Shown here piece by piece: positions 35,707-43,225 of a stretch of DNA of 64,000 bases. The notes beneath the pieces were generated by a model, which saw only the letters and a list, made by a program, of their open reading frames with translations, ran no database searches and was not told where the DNA came from. Origin of the DNA: Mesorhizobium loti (GTDB lineage: Bacteria > Pseudomonadota > Alphaproteobacteria > Rhizobiales > Rhizobiaceae); contig NZ_CP033334.1 in NCBI RefSeq assembly GCF_013170705.1, positions 5,929,501 through 5,993,500 of the forward strand, given 5' to 3'. A program made the translations under genes and the position numbers. Numbering within the stretch: the first letter of the stretch is position 1; each line of letters starts with the position of its first letter.

Positions 35707-35736
35707 TGGCCCAACCCCCTCTTTCGGGTCGGGCCA
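35707..35736. terminator. Hairpin between the LuxR-type gene and the HDAC-like gene
   Basis: Eleven-pair stem with one mismatch (TGGCCCAACCC / GGGTCGGGCCA) and an 8-base loop, directly after the LuxR-type stop. No T-run follows, so it may only reduce read-through. It separates the regulator from the 35787 operon. Confidence 0.4.
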
Positions 35737-35786
35737 TGGCATCGTTAGCCTGCTAGCGTCATCCGGGATTGCAGAGGACGCTGCGT

Positions 35787-36908
35787 ATGGCGACAGGTTA
35801 CGTTTTTCACGAACAGCTGATGTGGCATGACACCGGCTCCAGCGCCGACATGATGCCTCCCGGCCGTTTCGTGGAACCCGGACGGCATCTGGAATCGCCC
35901 GGGTCGAAGCGCCGGCTCAACAACCTGATCCAGGTCAGCGGCCTGGGGCGCCATCTGGTGCCGATCATCCCCGAGCCGGTGACGGTCGACGACCTGCTGC
36001 GCGTGCACACGCAGCGCCACGTCGACGATATCAGGACACTGAGCGAGCGCGGTTCGGGCTTCGCTGGGCCGCAGGCGCCGATCGGCCTCAACAGTTTCGA
36101 CATCGCCCTCTTGTCCGCCGGCACCACCTATGCGGCAATGCGCGCCGTGCTCACTGGCCGTGTCGACAACGCCTATGCGCTGGCACGCCCGCCGGGTCAC
36201 CATGCAGAGCCCGACCAGGCGATGGGCAACTGCCTGTTCTCCAACATCGGCGTCTCCGTGCGCCGGCTGCAGCACGAGGGCCTGCTCGGCCGCGCGGCGA
36301 TCGTCGACTGGGACGTGCATCACGGCAACGGCACCGAGACGGTGTTTTATTCCGACCCGTCGGTGCTGACGATTTCGCTGCATCAGGACAATCTCTACCC
36401 GACCGGACGCGGCGCGCTGGCCGATAATGGCAAGGATGAAGGTGAAGGCTACAACATCAACATCCCTCTGCCGGCCGGCAGCGGCACCGGCGCATATGAA
36501 GCGACCTTCGACCGCATCGTTGCCCCGGCGTTGCGTGCCTTCAAACCGGACCTCGTCATCGTGGCTTCCGGTTTCGATGCGTCGGGCTTCGATCCGCTCG
36601 GCCGCATGATGCTCAACAGCGAGTGCTTCCGGCGCCTTGCCGCGCGCATGGTGGCGCTCGCGGCCGAGACGTCACAGGGACGCCTGGTCATGACCCATGA
36701 AGGCGGCTATTCCGAAGGCTATGTGCCGTTCTGCGGCCATGCCGTCATCGAGACACTGGCAAACCACCGCACCGAAGTGGCCGATCCCCTGTCGGATCAT
36801 ATCGACGAGTGGGCCGGGCAGGACTTGCAGCCGCATCAGGCCGCGGTGATCGATGCCGCCGAGGGCCTGCTCGCCGGCTTGCGCCAACGCCTCGCAAGTG
36901 CTGCCTGA
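35787..36908 (+). CDS. Histone-deacetylase-family amidohydrolase (class II HDAC / acetylpolyamine amidohydrolase-like)
   Basis: A 373-residue zinc deacetylase. Active-site residues are all visible: tandem His138-His139 in ARPPGHHAEP, zinc ligands Asp176 and His178 in DWDVHHGNG, Asp264 in SGFDASGFDP, and the transition-state Tyr308 in EGGYSEGY. Bacterial relatives remove acetyl groups from acetylated polyamines or other amides, not from histones. It lies 4 bases before a Urt/amide-type ABC importer, so the imported compound is probably its substrate. ATG 35787 is used; an in-frame TTG six codons upstream is possible. Confidence 0.92.
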   Translation: MATGYVFHEQLMWHDTGSSADMMPPGRFVEPGRHLESPGSKRRLNNLIQVSGLGRHLVPIIPEPVTVDDLLRVHTQRHVDDIRTLSERGSGFAGPQAPIGLNSFDIALLSAGTTYAAMRAVLTGRVDNAYALARPPGHHAEPDQAMGNCLFSNIGVSVRRLQHEGLLGRAAIVDWDVHHGNGTETVFYSDPSVLTISLHQDNLYPTGRGALADNGKDEGEGYNINIPLPAGSGTGAYEATFDRIVAPALRAFKPDLVIVASGFDASGFDPLGRMMLNSECFRRLAARMVALAAETSQGRLVMTHEGGYSEGYVPFCGHAVIETLANHRTEVADPLSDHIDEWAGQDLQPHQAAVIDAAEGLLAGLRQRLASAA

Positions 36909-36912
36909 CGCG

Positions 36913-37770
36913 ATGGATTTTCTGGTTACCACGCTCCTCAACGCGCTGACGCTGATCAGTATCCTGATGCTGGTCGGGCTCGGGCTGGCGATCAGCTTCG
37001 GCCTGATGAACGTGACCAATCTGGCGCATGGCGAGTTCGTCACGGTCGGCGCCTTCGCGGTCTATTTCGTCCAGAGCATCGGCGGCTCCTTCTGGCTGGG
37101 GCTGGCCGCCGCCCCCATCGCCGGCGCGGTGGTCGGCTGCCTCCTGGAATTCGCCATCATCCGCCATCTCTATTCGCGGCCGGTCTCGACCGTGCTTGCC
37201 ACCTGGGGCGTCAGCCTGATCCTGCAGCAAGGGCTGGAACTGACCTTCGGTCTCGGCGCCAAGCCGGTGACGCCGCCGATCGAGGGCACGTTCGACCTCT
37301 TCTTCACCGTCTATCCCGCCTACCGGCTGATCCTGATCGCCATCGCCATGCTGACCCTGCTCGGCGTCGTGCTGCTGATCAGCCGGACATCGTTCGGCCT
37401 CGACATCCGCACCGTCATCCAGAACCGCGAAATGGCCGAGGGCGTCGGCATCAACACGCGGCGCACCTACGCCATCGCCTTCACCTTCGGCGCGGCCATC
37501 GCCGGGCTCGCCGGCGGGCTGGTCGCGCCGCTGGCGATCGTGCTGCCGCAGATGGGCGTCAACTATCTCGCCAATGCCTTCTTCGTCGTCATTGTCGGTG
37601 GTGTCGGCTCGATCGGCGGCCTCGTCGCCGGCAGCGTCTTCGTCGGCGGCCTGACCAGCGTGCTCAACTACCAGATCTCGCCGTCGCTGGCGCAGGCGAT
37701 CGTGCTGCTGGCAGCCATTGTCGCCGTACGGCTGCGGCCCAACGGCCTGTTCAACGGAGCGTCGCGATGA
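36913..37770 (+). CDS. Urt/LIV-type ABC transporter permease (UrtB/LivH-like), system 2
   Basis: A 285-residue membrane subunit with about eight helices: FGLMNVTNLAHGEFVTVGAFAVY at the N-terminus, EFAIIRHLYSRPVSTVLATWGVSLILQQ, and VQNREMAEGVGINT-like VIQNREMAEGVGIN in the ATPase-contact loop. The PVSTVLATWGVSLILQQ stretch is closer to urea/amide UrtB permeases than to LivH. Starts 4 bases after the HDAC-like gene, hence same operon; ends in ATGA overlap. Confidence 0.92.
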   Translation: MDFLVTTLLNALTLISILMLVGLGLAISFGLMNVTNLAHGEFVTVGAFAVYFVQSIGGSFWLGLAAAPIAGAVVGCLLEFAIIRHLYSRPVSTVLATWGVSLILQQGLELTFGLGAKPVTPPIEGTFDLFFTVYPAYRLILIAIAMLTLLGVVLLISRTSFGLDIRTVIQNREMAEGVGINTRRTYAIAFTFGAAIAGLAGGLVAPLAIVLPQMGVNYLANAFFVVIVGGVGSIGGLVAGSVFVGGLTSVLNYQISPSLAQAIVLLAAIVAVRLRPNGLFNGASR

Positions 37771-38753
37771 TCGCCCGGGACCGCAACTGGCTGCTGATCT
37801 TCGCCGTCTGCGCCGTACTCGCCATCGTCTATCCCTTCTTCGCCGACGGCTACCAGCTGACGGTGATCCGCGATGCGCTGATCTTCGGCCTGTTTGCCGC
37901 CAGCCTCGACTTCTTCTGGGGCCGCACGGGCATCCTGTGCTTCGGCCACGCCGCCTTCTTCGGCATCGGCGGCTACATCATGGCGCTCATCACGCTCAAT
38001 GACGCCATCCCCTTCGGCAGCCTGCTCGGCATCATGGGCGCGGTGGCCGGTGCCGCCTTCGTGGCCGCCATCATCGGCTACTTCCTGTTCTTCGGCGGCA
38101 TCCGCGGCAGCTATTTCACCATCGTCACGCTCGCCATGGGCGTTATCTGTCAGCAGGCCGCGATCTCCTGGAGTTCGGTCACGGGCGGCGACAGCGGCCT
38201 TATCGGCATCCCGCCGATCGAATTCGATCTTGGCGGGATGCATGTCGATCTCAGCCAGGATCTGCCCAGCTACATCTTTGTTGCATGCATCGTCGCGGTG
38301 GTCGTGCTGGCGCTGTGGTCGATCAGCCGCGGCCGCTGGGGCACGGTGCTGACCGCCATCCAGGACAATGAGGTCCGGGCTGCCGCGCTCGGACACAACG
38401 CACCCCTACGGTTGCTCCTCACCTTCGTCCTGTCGGCCGCGATCGCCGGGCTCGCCGGCGCGCTCTATGTCTGCATGGCCGGGCTGGTGGCCCCCGATCT
38501 GTCCGGCCTGCTTCTGTCGACCGAAGTCATCGTCTGGGTGGCGGTCGGCGGGCGCGGTACGCTGCTCGGCCCGGTGCTGGGCGCCATCGCCATCCAGCGC
38601 GCGCAGCAGACAATCAGCAGCTTCAATCCGAGCCTGTGGCCGCTGCTGCTCGGCTGCGTCTTCGTCATCATCGTCTTCGTGCTGCCGGACGGCATCCTGT
38701 CGATCTACGCACGGCTGAAGAGCCTGTTCAAAGGCAGGAGGCAGGCGCAATGA
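37767..38753 (+). CDS. Urt/LIV-type ABC transporter permease (UrtC/LivM-like), system 2
   Basis: A 328-residue membrane subunit: ASLDFFWGRTGILCFGHAAFFGIGGY near the N-terminus, GGDSGLIGIPPIEF in the periplasmic loop, VLTAIQDNEVRAAALGHN in the ATPase-contact loop, and the UrtC-like end FVIIVFVLPDGI. ATGA overlaps both neighbours. Partner of the 36913 permease. Confidence 0.92.
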   Translation: MIARDRNWLLIFAVCAVLAIVYPFFADGYQLTVIRDALIFGLFAASLDFFWGRTGILCFGHAAFFGIGGYIMALITLNDAIPFGSLLGIMGAVAGAAFVAAIIGYFLFFGGIRGSYFTIVTLAMGVICQQAAISWSSVTGGDSGLIGIPPIEFDLGGMHVDLSQDLPSYIFVACIVAVVVLALWSISRGRWGTVLTAIQDNEVRAAALGHNAPLRLLLTFVLSAAIAGLAGALYVCMAGLVAPDLSGLLLSTEVIVWVAVGGRGTLLGPVLGAIAIQRAQQTISSFNPSLWPLLLGCVFVIIVFVLPDGILSIYARLKSLFKGRRQAQ

Positions 38754-39454
38754 GCGACGTGCTGCTTCAAGCCGAGAATGTCGGCATCCGCTTCGGCGGC
38801 CTCCAGGCGCTGGAAGGGTTGAACCTGACGGTGCGCGACAAGGAACTCTGCTGCATCATCGGGCCGAACGGCGCCGGCAAGAGCACCTTCCTCAACGTGC
38901 TGACCGGCACGCTTCGCCCGTCCAGCGGCAGCGTGCGCCTCCTCGGCCACGACATTGCCGGCCTGCCGCTGCACCGCATCGCCCGGCTCGGGATCGCGCG
39001 AAAATTCCAGATCCCGTCGGTCTTTCCGAACCTCTCGGTCGAAGACAATCTGAAGGTGGCACGGTGGGGTGCGCCCTCGCCGCTTCGCCCGGTCGGCGAA
39101 TTGCTGGAGCTGGTGGCGCTCACCAATCGAGCCGCCACGCTGGCCGGCGAACTGGCGCATGGCCAGAAGCAATGGCTGGAGATCGGCATGGCGCTGGCGA
39201 TCGAACCACGGCTGCTGCTGCTCGACGAGCCGACGGCCGGAATGACGCCGCAGGAAACGATGGCGACCGCGCAGATGCTGCTGCGGCTCAAGGGCGAGTT
39301 CTCGATTGTCGCCGTCGAGCACGACATACGCTTCGTGCGGGCGCTGAACTGCGAGACGCTGGTGCTGCACCAGGGGCGTCGGCTGCGCAGCGGTCCCTTC
39401 CACGAAATCGAGGCCGACGAAATGGTCCGCGACGTCTATCTGGGGAGACGCTGA
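38750..39454 (+). CDS. Urt-type ABC transporter ATP-binding protein (UrtD/LivG-like), system 2
   Basis: A 234-residue ATPase: Walker A GPNGAGKS at 38-45, Walker B LLLLDEPTAGMTP. The signature reads LAHGQKQWLEIGMALA, with HGQ instead of SGGQ; this LSHGQKQWLEI form is typical of UrtD of urea/amide importers. That separates this system from the LivG at 23066. Joined to the permease by ATGA; the next ATPase follows after 2 bases. Confidence 0.92.
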   Translation: MSDVLLQAENVGIRFGGLQALEGLNLTVRDKELCCIIGPNGAGKSTFLNVLTGTLRPSSGSVRLLGHDIAGLPLHRIARLGIARKFQIPSVFPNLSVEDNLKVARWGAPSPLRPVGELLELVALTNRAATLAGELAHGQKQWLEIGMALAIEPRLLLLDEPTAGMTPQETMATAQMLLRLKGEFSIVAVEHDIRFVRALNCETLVLHQGRRLRSGPFHEIEADEMVRDVYLGRR

Positions 39455-39456
39455 CC

Positions 39457-40158
39457 ATGTTGCGGACATTTGCCGTCTCGGCCGGCTACGGCCCGCTCCC
39501 GGTGCTGAACGGCATCGACCTCAGCGTGGCGCCGGGCGAAGTCGTCGGCCTGCTCGGCCGCAACGGCGCCGGCAAGACGACGCTGTTGCGCGTCATCGCC
39601 GGCGCTTTGAGGGCCAGCGGCGGCGCCGTGGTTCTTGGCGACCAGGATCTCACCAATGCAGCGGCCTTCCGCCGCGCCCGGGCGGGCATCGCGCATGTGC
39701 CGCAAGGCCGGGGCATCTTCAACCAACTCACCGTGCGGCAGAACCTGGAAGTCGGCACACGGGCCGCCCGCGATCGCGGCGACGGCGGCATTGCGGCCGA
39801 CATCTTCGGCTATTTTCCGATCCTGCGCGAACGCGAGGCACAGATCGCGGGCACGCTCTCGGGCGGCCAACAGCAGATGCTGGCGATCGGCCGCGCGCTG
39901 TGCGGCCTGCCGTCGGTGCTGCTGCTCGACGAGCCCTCGGAAGGCATCCAGCCCAACATCGTGCAGTCGATCGCCGAACTGGTGCCGCGGATCGCCCGCG
40001 AGCGCGGCATCGCGATCGTTCTGGTCGAGCAGAATCTCGATCTCGTTCTCAAGGCGGCGGACCGCTGCCTGGTGATGGAGAAGGGCAGGATCGTGCATGA
40101 GGGCACGCCGGAGGCGTTCGCCGACGAGAGCCTGCTGAAGGATTTGTTGGCCCTGTGA
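39457..40158 (+). CDS. Urt-type ABC transporter ATP-binding protein (UrtE/LivF-like), system 2
   Basis: A 233-residue ATPase with Walker A GRNGAGKT, signature TLSGGQQQMLAIGRAL and Walker B VLLLDEPSEGIQPNIV; the EGIQPNIV form is the UrtE hallmark. Begins 2 bases after the UrtD-like gene. The end of the gene is the first arm of an imperfect 40-base tandem duplication (40145-40224) that continues into the gap before the binding-protein gene. Confidence 0.92.
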   Translation: MLRTFAVSAGYGPLPVLNGIDLSVAPGEVVGLLGRNGAGKTTLLRVIAGALRASGGAVVLGDQDLTNAAAFRRARAGIAHVPQGRGIFNQLTVRQNLEVGTRAARDRGDGGIAADIFGYFPILREREAQIAGTLSGGQQQMLAIGRALCGLPSVLLLDEPSEGIQPNIVQSIAELVPRIARERGIAIVLVEQNLDLVLKAADRCLVMEKGRIVHEGTPEAFADESLLKDLLAL

Positions 40159-40224
40159 GGCGCGGCTGAAGCGCGCCAGGGACCTGTTGGCTTTGTAAGG
40201 CGTGCATGGGGCGCGCCTGGACTG
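40145..40224 (+). repeat. Imperfect 40-base tandem duplication with two hairpins
   Basis: Two adjacent copies (40145-40184 and 40185-40224) agree at about 27 of 40 positions; both begin TGTTGGC and contain a stop-codon region followed by a GC stem. Copy 1 folds as GGCGCG-7-CGCGCC (40159-40177), copy 2 as AGGCGTGC-5-GCGCGCCT (40198-40218, one G-U pair). The hairpins lie between the ATPase gene and its receptor gene, where they could raise receptor mRNA relative to the upstream genes by protecting 3' ends or causing partial termination. Confidence 0.6.
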
Positions 40225-40239
40225 GAAGGGAACACAAAA

Positions 40240-41409
40240 ATGATAAGCAGAAGAACTGTCCTGAAATCCGGCGGCGCTGCCGCCGCCTTCGCCATGGTCG
40301 GCGCGCCCTCGATCCTGCGCGCCGCCGACACCGTCAAGGTCGGCCTGTCGATCCCGATCACCGGGCTGCAGGCGATCCTCGGCGAGACGCTGCTGAATTG
40401 CTACAAGCTCGCCGCCGCCGAACTCAACGCCGCCAACGGCATTGGCGGCCGCCAGGTCGAGCTGTTCATCGAGGACAACCAGACCACCACCAAGGGCGCC
40501 ATCGACAAGGCACGCAAGCTCCTCAATGAGGACAAGGTCGACGTGATCATGGGCACGATCATCTCGCCCGAACGCAGTGCGACGCTGTCGGTGACATCGA
40601 AGGCCAAGAAGCTGTTCTTCTACCCGACCAATTTCGAGGGCGGCGAATGCAACCGCTATTTTGTCGCCACCGGCCCGATCCCGATGCAGCAGGTCGACCC
40701 GATGATGCCCTGGGTGGCCGAGAACCTCGGCAAGACCATCTACATCATGGCCTCGGACTATGCCTGGCCGCAGAAGATGACCGAGGCGATCACGGCTGCC
40801 TATGAGAAGGCTGGAGGCAAGATCATCGGCGCCGACTACTATCCGTTCGGCACCACCGATTTCGGCCCGGCCTTCCAGAAGATCAAATCGCTGAAGCCCG
40901 ATGTCGTCTGGTCGATGGTGGTCGGCAACGACGCTGTCACCCAGCTCAAGCAGTATCGCAGCTTCGACATCAAGCAGCCGCTGATCGCGCCGCTCGACGA
41001 GGTCTTCAACAAGGACGCGCTGCCGCCCGGCGTCGCCGCCGGCACCTACGCGCCGCAGCCTTACTGGATGGCGCTCGACAATCCGGTGAACAAGAAATTC
41101 ATCTCGAGCTTCCGCGAAAAATTCGGCCAGGAAAAGATGGTCAACGGCATCGGGGAGGCCGGTTATAACGGCCTGCATCTCTATGCGCTGGCCGCCGAGA
41201 AGGCCGGATCGCTGAAGGACGACGATGTGCTCAAGGCGCTGCCGACCATCGAGTTCGACGCACCGCAAGGCAAGATCCGCGTCGACGCCTCCAACAACCA
41301 CACGCTCTGCCATTCCTATGTCGGCAAGGCGGCGGCCGACGGCATCAGCTACGAGATCGCCAAGGATTTCGGCACCATCGCGCCGGTCACGCCCTACTGC
41401 AAGGTGTAG
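40240..41409 (+). CDS. Urt/amide-type ABC transporter periplasmic binding protein, system 2
   Basis: A 389-residue receptor. The N-terminus has a twin-arginine signal (SRRTVLKSGG, then an Ala-rich stretch) cleaved near ILRA-AD, so it is probably exported folded through Tat. Mature fold: VKVGLSIPITGLQAILGE, ELNAANGIGGRQVELFIEDNQ, GTIISPERSAT, and FFYPTNFEGGECNRYF as in UrtA/FmdD/AmiC urea- and amide-binding proteins. GGAAGGG precedes the ATG. Last gene of the operon; a strong terminator follows. Ligand predicted to be an amide or acetylated amine, from family plus the HDAC-like neighbour. Confidence 0.92.
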   Translation: MISRRTVLKSGGAAAAFAMVGAPSILRAADTVKVGLSIPITGLQAILGETLLNCYKLAAAELNAANGIGGRQVELFIEDNQTTTKGAIDKARKLLNEDKVDVIMGTIISPERSATLSVTSKAKKLFFYPTNFEGGECNRYFVATGPIPMQQVDPMMPWVAENLGKTIYIMASDYAWPQKMTEAITAAYEKAGGKIIGADYYPFGTTDFGPAFQKIKSLKPDVVWSMVVGNDAVTQLKQYRSFDIKQPLIAPLDEVFNKDALPPGVAAGTYAPQPYWMALDNPVNKKFISSFREKFGQEKMVNGIGEAGYNGLHLYALAAEKAGSLKDDDVLKALPTIEFDAPQGKIRVDASNNHTLCHSYVGKAAADGISYEIAKDFGTIAPVTPYCKV

Positions 41410-41427
41410 GCCCTCGCACCCAACCAA

Positions 41428-41459
41428 CCCTGATGGCGGCGTTGCCGCCGCCGTCAGGG
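41428..41459. terminator. Strong bidirectional terminator hairpin
   Basis: Fourteen-pair stem CCCTGATGGCGGCG / CGCCGCCGTCAGGG (one G-U pair) with loop TTGC, followed by CTTCT on the plus strand. It sits between the convergent binding-protein gene and the TPP-enzyme gene and overlaps the latter's stop codon, so it can serve both. Confidence 0.8.
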
Positions 41460-43100
41460 CTTCTGGGGCGCCGGCAGCCGCTCGCGCAGTTCGTCGACAA
41501 GCACACGGGTGTTTTCGGAATAGTCTATGGGCACGACGACGAGATGCACGCCGCCGCCGGCAAAGGCCTGTTCCAGCGCCGGCCGCAATTGGCCGATCTC
41601 GCCGACCCTGGTTCCCCTGGCGCCATAGGCCTCGGCGTATTTGACGAAATCGGGGTTGCCGAAGGTCATGCCGAAATCCGGAAACTCGTCGACCGCCTGC
41701 TTCCAGCGGATCATGCCATAGGCATGGTCTTCGAGCAGCAGGACGACAAGGTTCAGCTTGAGCCGGACGGCGGTCTCCAGTTCCTGGCTGTTCATCATGA
41801 AGCCGCCGTCGCCGCAAATGGCCATGACGCGGCGTTGGGGATAGAGCAGTGCCGCCATCATCGCCGACGGCAAGCCGGCGCCCATGGTGGCCAGCGCATT
41901 GTCGAGCAGCAGCGTGTTTGCCATGCGCGTGCGGTAATTGCGCGCGAACCAGATCTTGTACATGCCGTTGTCGAGGGCGAGGATCCCGTCCGCCGGCATC
42001 ACGGCGCGCACGTCATGGACGATGCGCTGCGGCGTGAAGCGGTCTTCGGTGGCGCGCGCGGCAATGCGGCTCAAAATGCCTTCACGCAGCGGCAGCAAGG
42101 CCCGCGCATTGGGGATCCTGCCTTCGACGCGATCGGCCAGCAGCGCCAGCGAGGGGCCAAGGTCGCCAACGATCTCGGCCTGCGGGAAATAGACCTGCTC
42201 GACATCGGCTGAGTGATAGCCGACATGGATCACCTTCGGCCCGTTGGTGCCCATGATGAAGGGCGGTTTCTCGACCGTGTCGTGACCGATGGTGATGATC
42301 AGATCGGCCTGTTCTATGGCCTCGTGCACATAGTCGCGCTCCGAGAGCGCCGCCGTCCCCATGTAGAGTTCGGTGCCGCCAGGCACGGTGCCCTTGCCCA
42401 TCTGTGTGGTGAAATAGGGTATCTGCGTGCGCAGCACGAACTGAGCGATATCCGGGGTCACGCGCGGGCGCGACGCCGCCGCGCCGAACATCAACAGCGG
42501 GCGCTTCGCCTCCATGATCATCCGGGCAGCCCGATCCAGCGCGTCCGCGCCGGCGATGGGCAGGTCGACCGGATGCGTCGGCACCAACGCGACCGGATCG
42601 CACTGGGCCGCCGCTATGTCTTCCGGCAATTCCAGATGCACCGGACCCGGGCGCTCCTCCTGCGCGACGCGGAAGGCCTCACGCACCAGCGAGGGAATCA
42701 TCTTGGGCGAGACGATCTGGCGCGACAGCTTGGTCAGCGGCTTCATCGCCGCCACGATATCGACGATCTGGAAGCGCGCCTGCCGCGATGACAGGATGCC
42801 CTTCTGGCCGGTGATCATGATCATCGGCATCGCGCCGAGCAGCGCATAGGCCGCGCCGGTCGTCAGGTTGAGCGCGCCGGGGCCTAGCGTGGTGATGCAC
42901 ACGCCCGGCTTGCCGGTGAGCCTGCCGTAGGTAGCGGCCATGAAGGCCGCCGCCTGCTCGTGGCGGGTCAGGATCAGCTGGATCGACGAGCGGCGGATGG
43001 ATTCGACGATATCCAGGTTTTCCTCGCCCGGAATGCCGAAAATCCGCTCGACCCCTTCGTTTTCGAGGGCCGCCACGAACAGATCCGAACCCTTGGTCAT
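41454..43100 (-). CDS. Acetolactate synthase-like thiamine diphosphate enzyme
   Basis: A 548-residue ThDP-dependent enzyme with the three-domain layout of acetolactate synthase large subunits: FGIPGEENLDIVESI at the N-terminus, catalytic Glu in TRHEQAAAFMAATYGR, LGPGALNLTTG, and the cofactor-binding GDGGFMMNSQELETA beginning at 430. The canonical NN that ends this motif is ED here (457-458), with the Asp as possible metal ligand. No regulatory subunit (ilvN/ilvH) is adjacent, so a catabolic 2-oxo-acid-cleaving or carboligating role is as likely as valine synthesis. ATG 43100 follows GGAGAGACGG. It lies 123 bases downstream of the Rieske oxygenase gene on the same strand. Confidence 0.87.
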   Translation of the reverse strand: MTKGSDLFVAALENEGVERIFGIPGEENLDIVESIRRSSIQLILTRHEQAAAFMAATYGRLTGKPGVCITTLGPGALNLTTGAAYALLGAMPMIMITGQKGILSSRQARFQIVDIVAAMKPLTKLSRQIVSPKMIPSLVREAFRVAQEERPGPVHLELPEDIAAAQCDPVALVPTHPVDLPIAGADALDRAARMIMEAKRPLLMFGAAASRPRVTPDIAQFVLRTQIPYFTTQMGKGTVPGGTELYMGTAALSERDYVHEAIEQADLIITIGHDTVEKPPFIMGTNGPKVIHVGYHSADVEQVYFPQAEIVGDLGPSLALLADRVEGRIPNARALLPLREGILSRIAARATEDRFTPQRIVHDVRAVMPADGILALDNGMYKIWFARNYRTRMANTLLLDNALATMGAGLPSAMMAALLYPQRRVMAICGDGGFMMNSQELETAVRLKLNLVVLLLEDHAYGMIRWKQAVDEFPDFGMTFGNPDFVKYAEAYGARGTRVGEIGQLRPALEQAFAGGGVHLVVVPIDYSENTRVLVDELRERLPAPQKP

Positions 43101-43200
43101 GAACCGTCTCTCCTGCAGTGCGCACATTCCGTCAGCCACCTTCATATGGCACCGGAACGCCGCCTCAAAGACCTGAAGCGCGCACTCATTTTGCAGAAGA

Positions 43201-43225
43201 GACCCGAATCCGCGTCTCGCGGGTC
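43201..43225 (-). terminator. Hairpin at the end of the Rieske oxygenase gene
   Basis: GACCCG..CGGGTC outer stem with an inner CCGCG-AGA-CGCGG alternative, overlapping the stop codon and followed on the minus strand by TCTCTTCT. Possible partial terminator between the oxygenase and the TPP-enzyme gene. Confidence 0.35.

Noticed and set aside
39436..41817. 793-codon open frame on the minus strand
   Set aside because: It is antisense to the UrtE-like ATPase and its receptor gene, both with full motifs, and shows no domain pattern itself. Long antisense frames are expected at this GC content.
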